Source: Paraclostridium bifermentans (GTDB lineage: Bacteria; Bacillota; Clostridia; Peptostreptococcales; Peptostreptococcaceae). From it: DNA of 64,000 nucleotides. This document shows positions 54,192 through 64,000 of this stretch, piece by piece (within the stretch, counting starts at the first letter, position 1; each line of letters begins with the position of its first letter). The notes under the pieces were generated by a model. That model saw only the letters and a program-made list of their open reading frames with translations, ran no database searches and had not been told where the DNA came from. The position numbers and the translations under genes were made by a program. The DNA lies in assembly GCF_019916025.1 (NCBI RefSeq), contig NZ_CP079737.1:3224001-3288000 (forward strand). The letters are read 5' to 3'.

Positions 54192-54336
54192 AATATCCCC
54201 TGTATATATTTTTTATATGTTTATATAACTATTATACATAATTTGTAAATATTTCTTAAGTTATAATAACTTTTTATAATAAAAACTCAATTTTCAGTGA
54301 GCTCATTGTGATTATATAATTTTTTTGAACACAAAA

Positions 54337-54363
54337 AAACTCTTAGATAAAATCCAAGAGTTT
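54337..54363 (-). terminator. Terminator of the tRNA operon
   Basis: AAACTCTT pairs with AAGAGTTT; on the reverse strand it is followed by TTTTTT, three bases after the last tRNA. Confidence 0.8.
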
Positions 54364-54365
54364 AC

Positions 54366-54441
54366 TGGTGGGATTAACAGGGCTCGAACCTGTGACCCCC
54401 TGCTTGTAAGGCAGGTGCTCTCCCAGCTGAGCTATAATCCC
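54366..54441 (-). tRNA. tRNA-Val (UAC), copy 2
   Basis: 76 nt with encoded CCA, starting GGGATTATAGCTC on the reverse strand and with anticodon TAC in CTTACAA. Identical to the copy at 54801-54876. Confidence 0.95.
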
Positions 54442-54447
54442 AAATGC

Positions 54448-54522
54448 TGGTGACCCATAGGGGAATCGAACCCCTGTTACCGCCGTGAAAGGGCGGTGTC
54501 TTGACCGCTTGACCAATGGGCC
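54448..54522 (-). tRNA. tRNA-Glu (UUC), copy 2
   Basis: 75 nt with encoded CCA, GGCCCATTGGTC start and anticodon TTC. Same sequence as the copy at 54883-54957. Confidence 0.95.
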
Positions 54523-54546
54523 ATATTATATTTTTACAAAAAAAAA

Positions 54547-54622
54547 TGGTGATCCATCCGCGACTCGAACGCGGGACACCCTGATTAAAAGTCAGGTGCT
54601 CTACCGACTGAGCTAATGGATC
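54547..54622 (-). tRNA. tRNA-Lys (UUU), copy 2
   Basis: 76 nt with encoded CCA, GATCCATTAGCTC start and anticodon TTT in CTTTTAA. Same sequence as the copy at 54970-55045. Confidence 0.95.
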
Positions 54623-54631
54623 ATCTTTTTT

Positions 54632-54706
54632 TGGAGCTAGTGATAGGAATCGAACCTACAACCTGCTGATTACAAGTCAGCTGCTCTACCGTTGAGCCAC
54701 ACTAGC
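54632..54706 (-). tRNA. tRNA-Thr (UGU)
   Basis: 75 nt with encoded CCA, GCTAGTGTGGCTC start, anticodon TGT in CTTGTAA, ending GCTCCA. Confidence 0.95.
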
Positions 54707-54716
54707 AATGTGTGTT

Positions 54717-54793
54717 TGGCGACCTGGAAGGGACTCGAACCCTCGACCTCCAGCGTGACAGGCTGGCATTCTAACCAGCTGAACTACCAGGCC
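54717..54793 (-). tRNA. tRNA-Asp (GUC)
   Basis: 77 nt with encoded CCA, GGCCTGGTAGTTC start and anticodon GTC in CTGTCAC. Confidence 0.95.
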
Positions 54794-54800
54794 GCATATA

Positions 54801-54876
54801 TGGTGGGATTAACAGGGCTCGAACCTGTGACCCCCTGCTTGTAAGGCAGGTGCTCTCCCAGCTGAGCTATAATCCC
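54801..54876 (-). tRNA. tRNA-Val (UAC), copy 1
   Basis: 76 nt, identical to the downstream Val copy at 54366-54441; anticodon TAC. Confidence 0.95.
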
Positions 54877-54882
54877 AAATAT

Positions 54883-54957
54883 TGGTGACCCATAGGGGAA
54901 TCGAACCCCTGTTACCGCCGTGAAAGGGCGGTGTCTTGACCGCTTGACCAATGGGCC
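54883..54957 (-). tRNA. tRNA-Glu (UUC), copy 1
   Basis: 75 nt with encoded CCA, anticodon TTC; 6 nt from the Val gene, the same spacing as in the second copy. Confidence 0.95.
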
Positions 54958-54969
54958 TTACAAAAAAAA

Positions 54970-55045
54970 TGGTGATCCATCCGCGACTCGAACGCGGGAC
55001 ACCCTGATTAAAAGTCAGGTGCTCTACCGACTGAGCTAATGGATC
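54970..55045 (-). tRNA. tRNA-Lys (UUU), copy 1
   Basis: 76 nt with encoded CCA, anticodon TTT; the promoter-proximal gene of the tRNA operon. Confidence 0.95.
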
Positions 55046-55098
55046 ATCTTTGCTGAGATGTTGTTTCGACTTTTTTCTCTGCCGTATCAACAAATACT

Positions 55099-55127
55099 AT
55101 TATATTAGCTTTATTAACTTTAGTCAA
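55099..55127 (-). promoter_or_regulatory. Promoter of the tRNA operon
   Basis: Reverse-strand TTGACT (55122-55127), a 17-bp spacer and TATAAT (55099-55104), about 55 bp before tRNA-Lys. Confidence 0.85.
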
Positions 55128-55337
55128 CACTTTTTGTGAAATTTTTTAATTTTTTTAAGCAAATTATTTAAATACCCTATTTTTCAATGGTTTAATCCAT
55201 TTATTTAAGCATAATTTTCAGCAAAATTTAGTAATTTTGTTAATTTTTTATATTTTTTTAAAGATTATATTATAAAAATATTTTATTAATACTATTTGTA
55301 ATATAATATTCTTATACTAAATAAAGGAGGTAAATTT

Positions 55338-56240
55338 ATGAACTTCATAAACAAAGAAAATCATACATTTACATTTTCAAGCTTAAATAATCCAGTTCTT
55401 AAAGTAAAATCAGGAAGCAATGTAGTTTTTGAAACTCATGATTGCATGTGTAGCCAAATAACATGTAGTGATGACAATATGGATAGTATAGATTTTGATA
55501 GAGTAAATCCAGCAACTGGACCTTTATACATAGAAAATTCTATGCCTAACCAGACTTTAAAAGTTAGTATAAATTCTATTGAACTAAAAGGAAATGCTCT
55601 TGCCATGACAGGTCCTGGAGTTGGAGTTCTTGGTAATAAACTAGATACTATGACTCATAATATTTTAAAAATAGAAAATGAAAAAGCTTTATTTAATAAT
55701 TTAGAACTTCCTCTAAACAAAATGATTGGTGTTATAGGTGTTGCCCCAAGCGATAATAAGTCTATAAATTGTGGAACTCCTGGTAGTCACGGTGGTAACA
55801 TGGACTGTAAGATTATAGCTGAGGGTTCTAGTGTATATCTTCCTATATCAATAGAAGGATCTTTATTGTCTCTTGGAGATATCCATGCTGTTATGGGTGA
55901 TGGTGAGATCGGCGTAAGCGGAGCTGAAATAGGAGCTCTAGTTGATGTAAAAGTTGAAGTAATAGATAACTTAACAATAAAGAATCCTATCTTAGAAACT
56001 GAAGATGCTTATTATACTGTAGCTTCTGCTGAAACATTGGATGATGCTTATGAAATCGCTATCGAAGATATGTTTGATATTTTACTTCCTAAATGCAACT
56101 TATCTAAAAATGATCTAGTTATGCTAATGAGTTTAACTAGTGATATAGAAGTTTGCCAAGTTGTTGATCCTTTAAAAACTATTAGATTTAAAGTTAAAAA
56201 AGATATTTTAAGTCAATTAAATATAGATAAATTAATATAA
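55338..56240 (+). CDS. Acetamidase/formamidase family amidohydrolase
   Basis: 300 residues of the FmdA/AmdA family: FETHDCMCSQITCSDD near residue 36, NPATGPLYIENSMPNQTLKV near 55, NCGTPGSHGGNMDCKII near 143 and SLGDIHAVMGDGEIGVSGAEIG near 177. These enzymes hydrolyse short amides to ammonia and the acid, using zinc. The substrate is unknown. AAAGGAGG precedes the ATG. Single-gene unit with its own terminator. Confidence 0.9.
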   Translation: MNFINKENHTFTFSSLNNPVLKVKSGSNVVFETHDCMCSQITCSDDNMDSIDFDRVNPATGPLYIENSMPNQTLKVSINSIELKGNALAMTGPGVGVLGNKLDTMTHNILKIENEKALFNNLELPLNKMIGVIGVAPSDNKSINCGTPGSHGGNMDCKIIAEGSSVYLPISIEGSLLSLGDIHAVMGDGEIGVSGAEIGALVDVKVEVIDNLTIKNPILETEDAYYTVASAETLDDAYEIAIEDMFDILLPKCNLSKNDLVMLMSLTSDIEVCQVVDPLKTIRFKVKKDILSQLNIDKLI

Positions 56241-56249
56241 AAATAAAAT

Positions 56250-56291
56250 AAAGCTATGTTAAAACATTATATAATGTTTTAACATAGCTTT
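56250..56291. terminator. Palindromic terminator, amidase / purA
   Basis: AAAGCTATGTTAAAACATTA and its complement form a 42-nt palindrome between the two convergent genes. Confidence 0.88.
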
Positions 56292-56311
56292 TAGTTTTAT
56301 ATATTATAAAA

Positions 56312-57601
<1,290 letters not shown>

Positions 57602-57678
57602 TCACCTCTAATTATTTTATTCGAACACTTACTTTCTTATTTTACCAAACATTCGCTTTATTTTCAAAACCTTTTTTA

Positions 57679-57969
57679 TTAACCTATTTTATTTAGTATG
57701 TATTTTTCCACATATTCTAAGCTTTCTAGGGTTTTTATTTCGTGTTCATTGTTTTCTATAAATCTAACCATATCATTTACATTGTTAGCCTTTTTTACTA
57801 GTTTATTATCTCCTGTAAATGTATTTGTAATGTATATTTTTACTTTATTATTTTCTTCAATACCATATACAACTATAGTTTCTTTATCTTTATCATCAAT
57901 TATTCTACATATATTGATTTCTTTGTTTATAAACTCTGTATTTGGATATATATATACTATATTTATCAT
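57679..57969 (-). CDS. Small conserved-looking protein of unknown function
   Basis: 96 residues, MINIVYIYPNTEFINKEINI at the start, acidic and Asn/Lys rich, without signal, membrane helix or recognisable motif. ATG at 57969 follows GGGGGAG; a longer frame upstream would run through a terminator-like stem and DnaA-box-like repeats and is not used. It lies between dnaC and purA on the same strand. Confidence 0.65.
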   Translation of the reverse strand: MINIVYIYPNTEFINKEINICRIIDDKDKETIVVYGIEENNKVKIYITNTFTGDNKLVKKANNVNDMVRFIENNEHEIKTLESLEYVEKYILNKIG

Positions 57970-58008
57970 TTTTTTCTCCCCCGTTGAAAAAATTATACTA
58001 ATTATAAG

Positions 58009-58033
58009 AAAGCAAGCTAAATTAGCTTGCTTT
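58009..58033. terminator. Hairpin before the 57969 gene
   Basis: AAAGCAAGCTAA pairs with TTAGCTTGCTTT around a single central base. The better T run (T6) is on the forward-strand side, where no forward gene ends, so its role as terminator or leader element is open. Confidence 0.5.
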
Positions 58034-58046
58034 TTTAATTTGACTT

Positions 58047-58161
58047 TTATCCACCATTTATCCACAGAGCATCTGTGGAAACTGTGGATATCGTTTCGAT
58101 AATTTAAAATAAAAATATCCACATATGATTATTTTTTATAAAATTATCAACATGTGGATAT
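58047..58161. promoter_or_regulatory. Cluster of five DnaA-box-like sites beside dnaC
   Basis: One perfect box TTATCCACA (58058-58066) and four with one mismatch: TTATCCACC (58047-58055), ATATCCACA on the reverse strand (58083-58091), ATATCCACA forward (58115-58123) and reverse (58153-58161). The last two form the arms of the dnaC terminator. No dnaA, dnaN or rpmH is near. Confidence 0.55.
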
Positions 58162-58166
58162 TTTTT
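58113..58166 (-). terminator. Terminator of dnaC
   Basis: On the reverse strand AATATCCACATGTTGAT pairs with ATCATATGTGGATATT and is followed by TTTATTTT, right after the dnaC stop. Confidence 0.75.
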
Positions 58167-58168
58167 TA

Positions 58169-59497
58169 TTACATTTCTCTAGCTTTATTTGCAAATTTTT
58201 GTATTTCACCTAACCAAACAAGTTCAACTGATCCAGTTTCACCATGTCTATTTTTAGCAATTATAATTTCTCCTATATTCTTTCTTTCTGAATCAGGATG
58301 ATAATATTCATCTCTGTATAGGAACATTACTATATCTGCATCCTGCTCGATAGCTCCAGATTCTCTTAAATCGGATAACATAGGTCTATGGTCTGATCTT
58401 TGTTCTGGTGCACGTGATAACTGAGATAATGCTACTACAGGACAATTCAATTCCTTAGCTATTATCTTCAAAGATCTAGAAATTTTAGATATTTCTTGTT
58501 GTCTACTTTCATTCCCTCCATCACCTTCCATAAGTTGAAGGTAATCTATAAGAATTAGGTCTAAACCTTTTTCAATTTTTAATTTTCTACACTTCGATCT
58601 TAATTCACCTATTTTTATACCAGGTGTATCGTCTATATATATGTTGGCGTTAGATAAAACAGACATAGCATCTATAATTCTAGGCCAGTCATTTTCATCT
58701 AAGTTACCAGTTTTTATCTTTTTCAATTCTACATGAGATTGTGCAGATAACATACGTTGAACTAATTGTTCTTTTGACATCTCTAAACTAAATACAGCTA
58801 CAGATGCATCACCTTTAAGTGCTGCATTTTGGACTAAGTTAAGAGAAAATGCTGTTTTACCCATTGCAGGACGTGCTGCAACAAGTAGCAAGTCTGTTCT
58901 TTGTAGTCCATTGGTTTTCTTATTTAAGTCGTCAAATCCAGTAGTTATTCCAGTTATATCTTCCTTATTAGTATATAACTTTTCTATAGTGTCATATGTA
59001 TCCATAAGTACTGAATTTATAGTCTGGAAATCTTCGCTAGATTTTTCTTGAGATATATCAAATATTTGCTTTTCTGCTTTTTCTAAAATGTCTTCTACTT
59101 TTATTGAACTATCATATCCTAAGTTTAATATATCATTAGATACTCTTATAAGCTTTCTTAAAACTGATTTCTCTTTCACTATATCTGCATAATACTTAAC
59201 ATTAGAAGTTGTAGGTACTATAGTAGATAAGCTAGTTATATAGCTTATTCCTCCTATATCCTCTAGATGACCTTGCTTCTTTAACTCTTCAGTAAGAGTT
59301 ATTAAATCTATAGGCTCATTTTTATTGTTTAGCTTCATCATGCACTCATAAATAATTTTATGAGCTTCTTTATAAAAATCTTCAGGTTTTATAGTTTCTG
59401 TAACAGTTATTATAGCTTCTTTATCTAATAGTATAGATCCTAGTATAGATTGCTCAGACTCCACACTATGTGGAGGAATTCTACCTATATCCTCCAT
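58169..59497 (-). CDS. dnaC: Replicative DNA helicase (DnaB-type)
   Basis: 442 residues. The N-terminal DnaB domain starts IPPHSVESEQSILGSILLD, and the RecA-like C-terminal domain has Walker A ARPAMGKTA (208-216) and Walker B LDLILIDYLQLM, with DLRESGAIEQDAD near residue 380. It unwinds the fork as a hexamer. It is called dnaC in Bacillus and dnaB in E. coli. It follows rplI by 23 nt. AGAGGTG precedes the ATG. Confidence 0.97.
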   Translation of the reverse strand: MEDIGRIPPHSVESEQSILGSILLDKEAIITVTETIKPEDFYKEAHKIIYECMMKLNNKNEPIDLITLTEELKKQGHLEDIGGISYITSLSTIVPTTSNVKYYADIVKEKSVLRKLIRVSNDILNLGYDSSIKVEDILEKAEKQIFDISQEKSSEDFQTINSVLMDTYDTIEKLYTNKEDITGITTGFDDLNKKTNGLQRTDLLLVAARPAMGKTAFSLNLVQNAALKGDASVAVFSLEMSKEQLVQRMLSAQSHVELKKIKTGNLDENDWPRIIDAMSVLSNANIYIDDTPGIKIGELRSKCRKLKIEKGLDLILIDYLQLMEGDGGNESRQQEISKISRSLKIIAKELNCPVVALSQLSRAPEQRSDHRPMLSDLRESGAIEQDADIVMFLYRDEYYHPDSERKNIGEIIIAKNRHGETGSVELVWLGEIQKFANKAREM

Positions 59498-59520
59498 TTA
59501 TCTCACCTCTAGTGTTTTTC

Positions 59521-59970
59521 TTATTGTTTTTCTTTTACGTCTACTCTCATTTTAGTAACTACTTTTTGATGTATTTTTATTTCAACAAATCTTGAACCTA
59601 AAACTCTTATAGGCTCATCTAATATAACTTTTCTCTTATCTACATCTATTCCATGTTCTTTTTTTATTTGAGCAGCTATATCTTTAGATGTTATAGAACC
59701 AAATAATCTTCCACCATCACCAGCTTTAGAATACATAGTTATATTCATTTCTTCCATTTTCTTTCCTAATTCAACTGCTGCTTCGTATTCTTTTTGTTCT
59801 TTTATTTGTTGAGATGTTTGTTTTTCTTTTAATTCTTTTAACTCTGTATTTCCAGCCTGAACTGCTAATTTTTTAGGGAATAAAAAGTTTCTAGCGTATC
59901 CATCACTAACTTCCTTTACATCACCTTTTTTTCCTGTTCCTTTTATGTCTTTTAATAATATAACTTTCAT
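59521..59970 (-). CDS. rplI: 50S ribosomal protein L9
   Basis: 149 residues with the invariant N-terminal domain [20 protein letters not shown] and [13 protein letters not shown], a long connecting helix and the C-terminal RNA-binding domain. Its ATG overlaps the gdpP stop codon (TAATG), which implies coupled translation. Confidence 0.98.
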   Translation of the reverse strand: MKVILLKDIKGTGKKGDVKEVSDGYARNFLFPKKLAVQAGNTELKELKEKQTSQQIKEQKEYEAAVELGKKMEEMNITMYSKAGDGGRLFGSITSKDIAAQIKKEHGIDVDKRKVILDEPIRVLGSRFVEIKIHQKVVTKMRVDVKEKQ

Positions 59971-61970
59971 TACTCTTCTTCCTCCTCTAGATATTGTGTT
60001 ATGATGTCTGATACCATCTTATATCCTTCTTCTAAAGATACTCCTTCAAGTTGAGCTCCTGCTATATCAATGTGGCCTCCGCCACCTAGTTTTTCCATTA
60101 ATACATGTACGTTAATAGACCCTAATGATCTAGCACTTATAAATATAGTTCCTGATTTAGTTTTACCTAATACAAATGATGCTTCTACATCTTTTATACT
60201 TAAAAGCTCATCTGCAGCTTGAGCTACAACTACATTTATATTATTTATATCCGACTTGCAGTAAGCTAAACATATCTTGTCATTTATAACTTTAGTGCTT
60301 TGAATTATCTCTGCTTTCGTTACAAAATCTTCTAAATTAGAGTTAAATAACTTCTTAACTTCTATTGTATCTGCTCCTGCTTTTTTCAGATATGATGCTG
60401 CTTCAAATGTTCTAACTCCTGTTTTAAATGCAAAGTTTTTAGTATCTAAACTTATTCCTGCCATTAATCCTTCTGCTGTTAATTTATTTATTTTAACATC
60501 TTCTTCCATATATTGAACTAATTCCGTTACCATCTCACAAGTTGATGATACGTAAGTTTCATGGAATAAAAGAACTGTATCATTTATAAATTCGACCCCT
60601 CTTCTGTGGTGGTCTATAACAACAATTTTATCAGATATAGCTAATAATTCAGGACATTCAGTAAAGTTAGGTCTATGAGTATCAACTACGATTACCAATG
60701 TGTCCTTAGAACAATTTTTAATAGCATCTTCTCTTGACATAAATATATTATTATAGTAATCAGATTTTTTCAATCTACTTACAAATTCATCAATAGAATC
60801 GTTAGAACTATTTAAAACTATATGTGCATTTTTATTACATGACTTACATATATCATAAATACCTCCTGCGGCTCCCATTGCGTCCATATCTGGATATTTA
60901 TGTCCCATTATATATATATTCTTGCTTTCTAATATAATCTCTCTTAGCGCATGACCTATAAGTCTTGATTTAACTTTAGTTTTCTTTTCTACAGCTTTAG
61001 ATTTACCCCCGTAGAATATAGACTTGTCTTTAGTTTTTATTACGGCTTGATCTCCACCTCTACCAAGAGCTAAGTCTAATGCTCCTTTTGCTAATTTGAA
61101 ATTATCATTAATTGTTTTTCCTTCTATTCCTATACCTATACTTATTGTTACAGGTAAATTATTTTCTTGGTCAATTTCTCTTATTTTATCTAATATAGAG
61201 AATTTATCTGCTTCTAATTTGTCTAATTCATTTTTACTTAAAACTAAAAAGTATTTGTCATTAGCCGTTTTTTCAAGCGCACCGTTGCAACTTGATTCTA
61301 ATGACGCTAATATTTTATCGATATCTACATTTATTAAAGGTCTTCTCTCTTCAGGAGCACTTTGTAATACTTCATCATATCCATCTACTTGTATAGTAGC
61401 TACTACGTTTTTTTCTTCTTCATACTTACTTTTTAAATCTAAGTAGTCAGTTTTATCAATCCAGTAAAGCATCATTAAATATTTAGTTTTGTCTTCTTGA
61501 TCACTTTTTATAATATTATAAACTATAGTGTACTGTCTTCCATTATAGTTTATATCGGTATATAACTCTTTATTTTCATTTAATACTTTTCTTAAGTTTA
61601 TATTTTTAACAAGAGTTTCTATGTTCATACCTAAGGTATCTTCTTTTTCTGTCATTTCATGGAACTTAGCATTGTACCATGTAACACTACCATCAAACTC
61701 TAAAATACATAAAGGTATTGGCAAGTTTAGTATAGCTTTTTTTGTTACTTCATCAATATCTACAGCTAAATCTTGAATATACTTATTCCATTCTTTTCTT
61801 CTTATATCTCTTGTTCTCCAGTTATGAAAAACAATATATATAAAGGCAGCAAATACAAGAGCACCTATATATATATTGTAATACATTAATATAAGACTAA
61901 GAATCCCAATAACCACTATGTATGCATTTATTTCTGGCATATTAAATTTAAAGGTCGACTTATTAAACAT
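59970..61970 (-). CDS. gdpP: Cyclic-di-AMP phosphodiesterase GdpP
   Basis: 666 residues in the usual order: two transmembrane helices (about 12-50), a PAS-like domain (about 75-170), a degenerate GGDEF domain (about 175-305), then DHH ([13 protein letters not shown] near 350, VVIDHHRRG near 435) and DHHA1 ([12 protein letters not shown] near 635). It degrades c-di-AMP, which controls osmolytes and wall stress. AGGAGG precedes the ATG. Confidence 0.96.
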   Translation of the reverse strand: MFNKSTFKFNMPEINAYIVVIGILSLILMYYNIYIGALVFAAFIYIVFHNWRTRDIRRKEWNKYIQDLAVDIDEVTKKAILNLPIPLCILEFDGSVTWYNAKFHEMTEKEDTLGMNIETLVKNINLRKVLNENKELYTDINYNGRQYTIVYNIIKSDQEDKTKYLMMLYWIDKTDYLDLKSKYEEEKNVVATIQVDGYDEVLQSAPEERRPLINVDIDKILASLESSCNGALEKTANDKYFLVLSKNELDKLEADKFSILDKIREIDQENNLPVTISIGIGIEGKTINDNFKLAKGALDLALGRGGDQAVIKTKDKSIFYGGKSKAVEKKTKVKSRLIGHALREIILESKNIYIMGHKYPDMDAMGAAGGIYDICKSCNKNAHIVLNSSNDSIDEFVSRLKKSDYYNNIFMSREDAIKNCSKDTLVIVVDTHRPNFTECPELLAISDKIVVIDHHRRGVEFINDTVLLFHETYVSSTCEMVTELVQYMEEDVKINKLTAEGLMAGISLDTKNFAFKTGVRTFEAASYLKKAGADTIEVKKLFNSNLEDFVTKAEIIQSTKVINDKICLAYCKSDINNINVVVAQAADELLSIKDVEASFVLGKTKSGTIFISARSLGSINVHVLMEKLGGGGHIDIAGAQLEGVSLEEGYKMVSDIITQYLEEEEE

Positions 61971-61979
61971 TTCTACCTC

Positions 61980-62939
61980 CTAAGTGGATTTGTAGTTTCT
62001 TACCTTTCTAAAATCAATTGCACTGTCTAACATTCCTACAAAGCTCAAAATCATGGATCCTGATAATAGAATTACTGCTATTACTGCAAATACTATTTTA
62101 CCTGGCGATTTATCTTTCCAACTTTTTATAAAGTAAATAGACACTGATACACCTTGTATTAAAAATAGTATACTAAATACCAATTGAATATTTAACATTA
62201 TTGAATCTGTATAAAGCCCTATATTCAACATCTCTAAGAACATAACTAATAAATATAATATTAGTGATGTTACTATAGCATTTCCTGGTAAATAAAACTC
62301 CGAAAATTTTGGTAAATCGTAATTTAATACTTTAGTTCTTCTTAAAATAAAGGCTTCTACATAATATGTTATTAATGATGCTATTATGCTATACATAAAT
62401 AACACTGTAGGCATCATGTTTTGGAACATATTAATCATATCTTTGGCTGTTATATTTTCTTTAGGCATCATATTCGTACTTTCCATAATGGCAAACTGAG
62501 CTTCTACTGTTGCTTTTATAGTTTTTGATATATCTGCTAATAAGTCTATATTGAATAACAGTTTTGACATTGCAAAAAATACAATTATAGATAGTATAAA
62601 TGCTATCGTTCCAAAATATATAGGCGTAAAGCTTTTATTTTCATCTTCTACTTTGCTATCTTGATTGATTCTATATCCCACTGCTATCCCTGGTAACATA
62701 CACATTATAAGTAAATTTAAAGCATATACTACGTTTACAGTTAATACCAATATAAAAAAAGAGGATATAGCTGAAATTAATGCATACTTATATCCTGAAG
62801 TTGTTGATATTATAGCATATGGAACAGGAAGAATAAGCGCAAGTAACCCTAAAAACGGAATGTATGCTGAAGCAAGACAAAGTCCAATAGCTATAACAGT
62901 AATCATTGCCGTTTGAGTTAATTTAGCTCTATTATTCAA
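61980..62939 (-). CDS. YybS family (DUF2232) membrane protein
   Basis: 319 residues with about eight hydrophobic helices; GLLALILPVPYAIISTTSGYKYA near residue 33 is typical of the family. Function unknown, although it almost always lies beside gdpP and rplI. The start is TTG at 62939 with AGGGAGTGA upstream. Confidence 0.88.
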   Translation of the reverse strand: MNNRAKLTQTAMITVIAIGLCLASAYIPFLGLLALILPVPYAIISTTSGYKYALISAISSFFILVLTVNVVYALNLLIMCMLPGIAVGYRINQDSKVEDENKSFTPIYFGTIAFILSIIVFFAMSKLLFNIDLLADISKTIKATVEAQFAIMESTNMMPKENITAKDMINMFQNMMPTVLFMYSIIASLITYYVEAFILRRTKVLNYDLPKFSEFYLPGNAIVTSLILYLLVMFLEMLNIGLYTDSIMLNIQLVFSILFLIQGVSVSIYFIKSWKDKSPGKIVFAVIAVILLSGSMILSFVGMLDSAIDFRKVRNYKST

Positions 62940-62946
62940 ATTAATA

Positions 62947-63267
62947 TCACTCCCTATTGTCTAAGTAATTTTTAAGATTAGATAAATCTCCATACCATCG
63001 TTCTACACTATGGTCTTCCTCTATTCCATCCTTTATCTTTTCCTTTATTTTATAATCTATTTCCTTAAAGCTAATTCCAAGTCTCTTTGATAGTAAATAT
63101 GTAACCATAACTATATTAGCTAGAGTATCTTGTAAAATCTGATCTACAGGTCTTGTACCTTTAAATAAAAGGTTAAATAAGTCCCCCAGGCTTATTATTA
63201 ATTCTGTTTTCATCCATTCAATAATTTTTATGTTCTTCGTTATCTCTGAGTTTTTATCTAGTCTCAC
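62947..63267 (-). CDS. MazG-like family protein
   Basis: 106 residues, all helical. EWMKTELIISLGDLFNLLF and ILQDTLANIVMVTYLLSKRLGI fit the short MazG-like group common in clostridia. The acidic residues that bind Mg in true MazG pyrophosphatases are only partly present, so activity is uncertain. The start is GTG at 63267 with AGGAGGGGGG upstream. It sits between rpsR and yybS. Confidence 0.8.
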   Translation of the reverse strand: MRLDKNSEITKNIKIIEWMKTELIISLGDLFNLLFKGTRPVDQILQDTLANIVMVTYLLSKRLGISFKEIDYKIKEKIKDGIEEDHSVERWYGDLSNLKNYLDNRE

Positions 63268-63333
63268 TATGTCCCCCCTCCTTAATATATAAATATTATA
63301 TCATAAATCATAGTAGTTTTAACCAATAAAAAA

Positions 63334-63354
63334 ACGAGCCCCCTAAAGGCTCGT
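63334..63354 (-). terminator. Terminator of the ssb-rpsR operon
   Basis: ACGAGCC pairs with GGCTCGT, followed by TTTTTTT on the reverse strand, directly after rpsR. Confidence 0.88.
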
Positions 63355-63361
63355 CCTTTTC

Positions 63362-63589
63362 TTAGTCTAATGTATATGGTAATAAAGCTAAGTTTCTAGC
63401 TCTCTTTATAGCAACTGTTAATTCTCTTTGATGCTTAGCACAAGTACCAGCTATTCTTCTAGGTAATATTTTACCTCTTTCAGTTACGTATTTTTGTAAT
63501 CTTTGAGTGTTTTTGTAGTCTATCTTAGCATTTTTATCTGCACAGAATTGACAAACTCTTTTTTTCTTACGTCTCTTCTTGTTTATCAT
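63362..63589 (-). CDS. rpsR: 30S ribosomal protein S18
   Basis: 75 residues, the usual length: [21 protein letters not shown] and [26 protein letters not shown]. It includes zinc-ribbon-type cysteines (C14, C17 and the later GTCAKH). It lies 17 nt after ssb. Confidence 0.98.
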   Translation of the reverse strand: MINKKRRKKKRVCQFCADKNAKIDYKNTQRLQKYVTERGKILPRRIAGTCAKHQRELTVAIKRARNLALLPYTLD

Positions 63590-63606
63590 GTCTTTTTCCC
63601 TCCTTT

Positions 63607-64000
63607 TTAGAATGGTATATCATCATCATCTATAGCTTGGAATCCTTGAGGATCTAATCCTGCAGGCTCAAAGCTTGGTTCGAAACTAGGTTCGAATCCT
63701 TGATTCTGATTTTGATTTGGATATGGACTATCCGATCTATTTTTATTACTATCTAAGGCTTGTATATTTCGAGCACTTACCTTAGTGAAAGTTCTTTTTT
63801 CTCCTGATTGAGTTTGATAATTATCTACTCTTATCGAACCTTGTATAGCAACTAATCTACCTTTTGATATATAGTTTGCACAAAATTCAGCAGGTTTACC
63901 CATTACCTCAACCGGTATAAAATCAGTATCTTTGCTACCATCTTTTTTAGTAAAATCTCTATCAATGGCAATACTGAATGATGCAACGGCTGTTCCTGTT
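63607..64000 (-). CDS. ssb: Single-stranded DNA-binding protein, 5' end outside window
   Basis: The reverse strand is open from the window edge and begins inside the OB fold ([53 protein letters not shown]). The Asn/Gln-rich tail contains three PSFEP-like repeats and ends with the DDDIPF tip used to dock replication and repair proteins. An internal ATG at 63903 is not the true start, because the fold continues upstream. The N-terminal residues are missing. Confidence 0.95.
   Translation of the reverse strand, partial: TGTAVASFSIAIDRDFTKKDGSKDTDFIPVEVMGKPAEFCANYISKGRLVAIQGSIRVDNYQTQSGEKRTFTKVSARNIQALDSNKNRSDSPYPNQNQNQGFEPSFEPSFEPAGLDPQGFQAIDDDDIPF

Noticed and set aside
54366-55045. Regular repeats that could suggest a CRISPR array
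   Set aside because: The repeats are tRNA genes with differing anticodons. No CRISPR array or cas gene was seen anywhere in the window.
54809-55093. 94-codon open frame over the tRNA genes
   Set aside because: It is made of tRNA sequence read as protein; it resembles the common false annotations in tRNA clusters.
57970-58122. N-terminal extension of the small gene between purA and dnaC
   Set aside because: The extension would read through a hairpin and DnaA-box-like repeats, and the internal ATG at 57969 has a strong ribosome binding site.
58047-58161. DnaA-box cluster as the chromosomal origin
   Set aside because: No dnaA, dnaN, recF or rpmH and no clear AT-rich unwinding element adjoin it; reported only as a secondary cluster.

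Overview
The window is a very AT-rich stretch of a Gram-positive, anaerobic, spore-forming bacterium, most likely a Peptostreptococcaceae clostridium (Paeniclostridium/Paraclostridium/Clostridioides type). The basis is codon use, strong AGGAGG-type ribosome binding sites, a tryptophan T-box, bacterial spore-type proteins, and the conserved firmicute block ssb-rpsR-mazG-like-yybS-gdpP-rplI-dnaC followed by purA. No species-level call can be proven from the sequence alone.

Left third (1-16 kb): the N-terminus of a YitT-type membrane protein, the two-step threonine degradation operon kbl-tdh, a DUF488 protein, a DeoR regulator, a PhnA-type zinc ribbon protein, a TauE/SafE exporter, a DUF523-DUF1722 (TudS-like) protein and a frameshifted PilZ gene. 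Next comes a three-gene unit encoding a VTC-type polymerase domain, a DUF4956 membrane protein and a doubly membrane-anchored CotH-like kinase. Divergent from it is an 1101-residue protein of five DUF11-like repeats with no signal peptide. After that lies a small protein in which every third residue, 32 times in a row, is Cys or an aromatic residue (one Met). This triplet-repeat protein has a possible sigma-K promoter and is the most unusual item in the window.

Middle (15-42 kb): an accessory, stress-related region with five MarR-family regulators. They sit beside a flavodoxin-fold quinone reductase, a MATE pump, a DUF2798 protein, small membrane proteins and a nitroreductase (OhrR-like regulator). 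Several have visible operator pairs around their promoters. Interspersed are BrnQ, an MFS drug exporter with a leader hairpin, an aldo/keto reductase, a bacteriohemerythrin, an orphan PotD-like lipoprotein, a GntP-family permease, a Trp T-box/TrpP transporter unit, a secreted M4 protease, a metallo-beta-lactamase-fold lactonase-like enzyme and an xpaC-telA operon. A BFD-type [2Fe-2S] gene is broken by one missing base.

Right third (42-64 kb): a methyltransferase, YdeI, rlmH with a YycJ-type hydrolase, an M1 peptidase, a DnaD/DnaC primosome pair, an ABC exporter next to a LytTR/AgrC-like two-component system, an eight-gene tRNA operon containing a Val-Glu-Lys duplication, an acetamidase/formamidase, purA, and the conserved replication/translation/c-di-AMP cluster. 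A cluster of DnaA-box-like sites lies between dnaC and the next gene. The window ends inside ssb.

No CRISPR array, insertion sequence, prophage or rRNA gene was seen.
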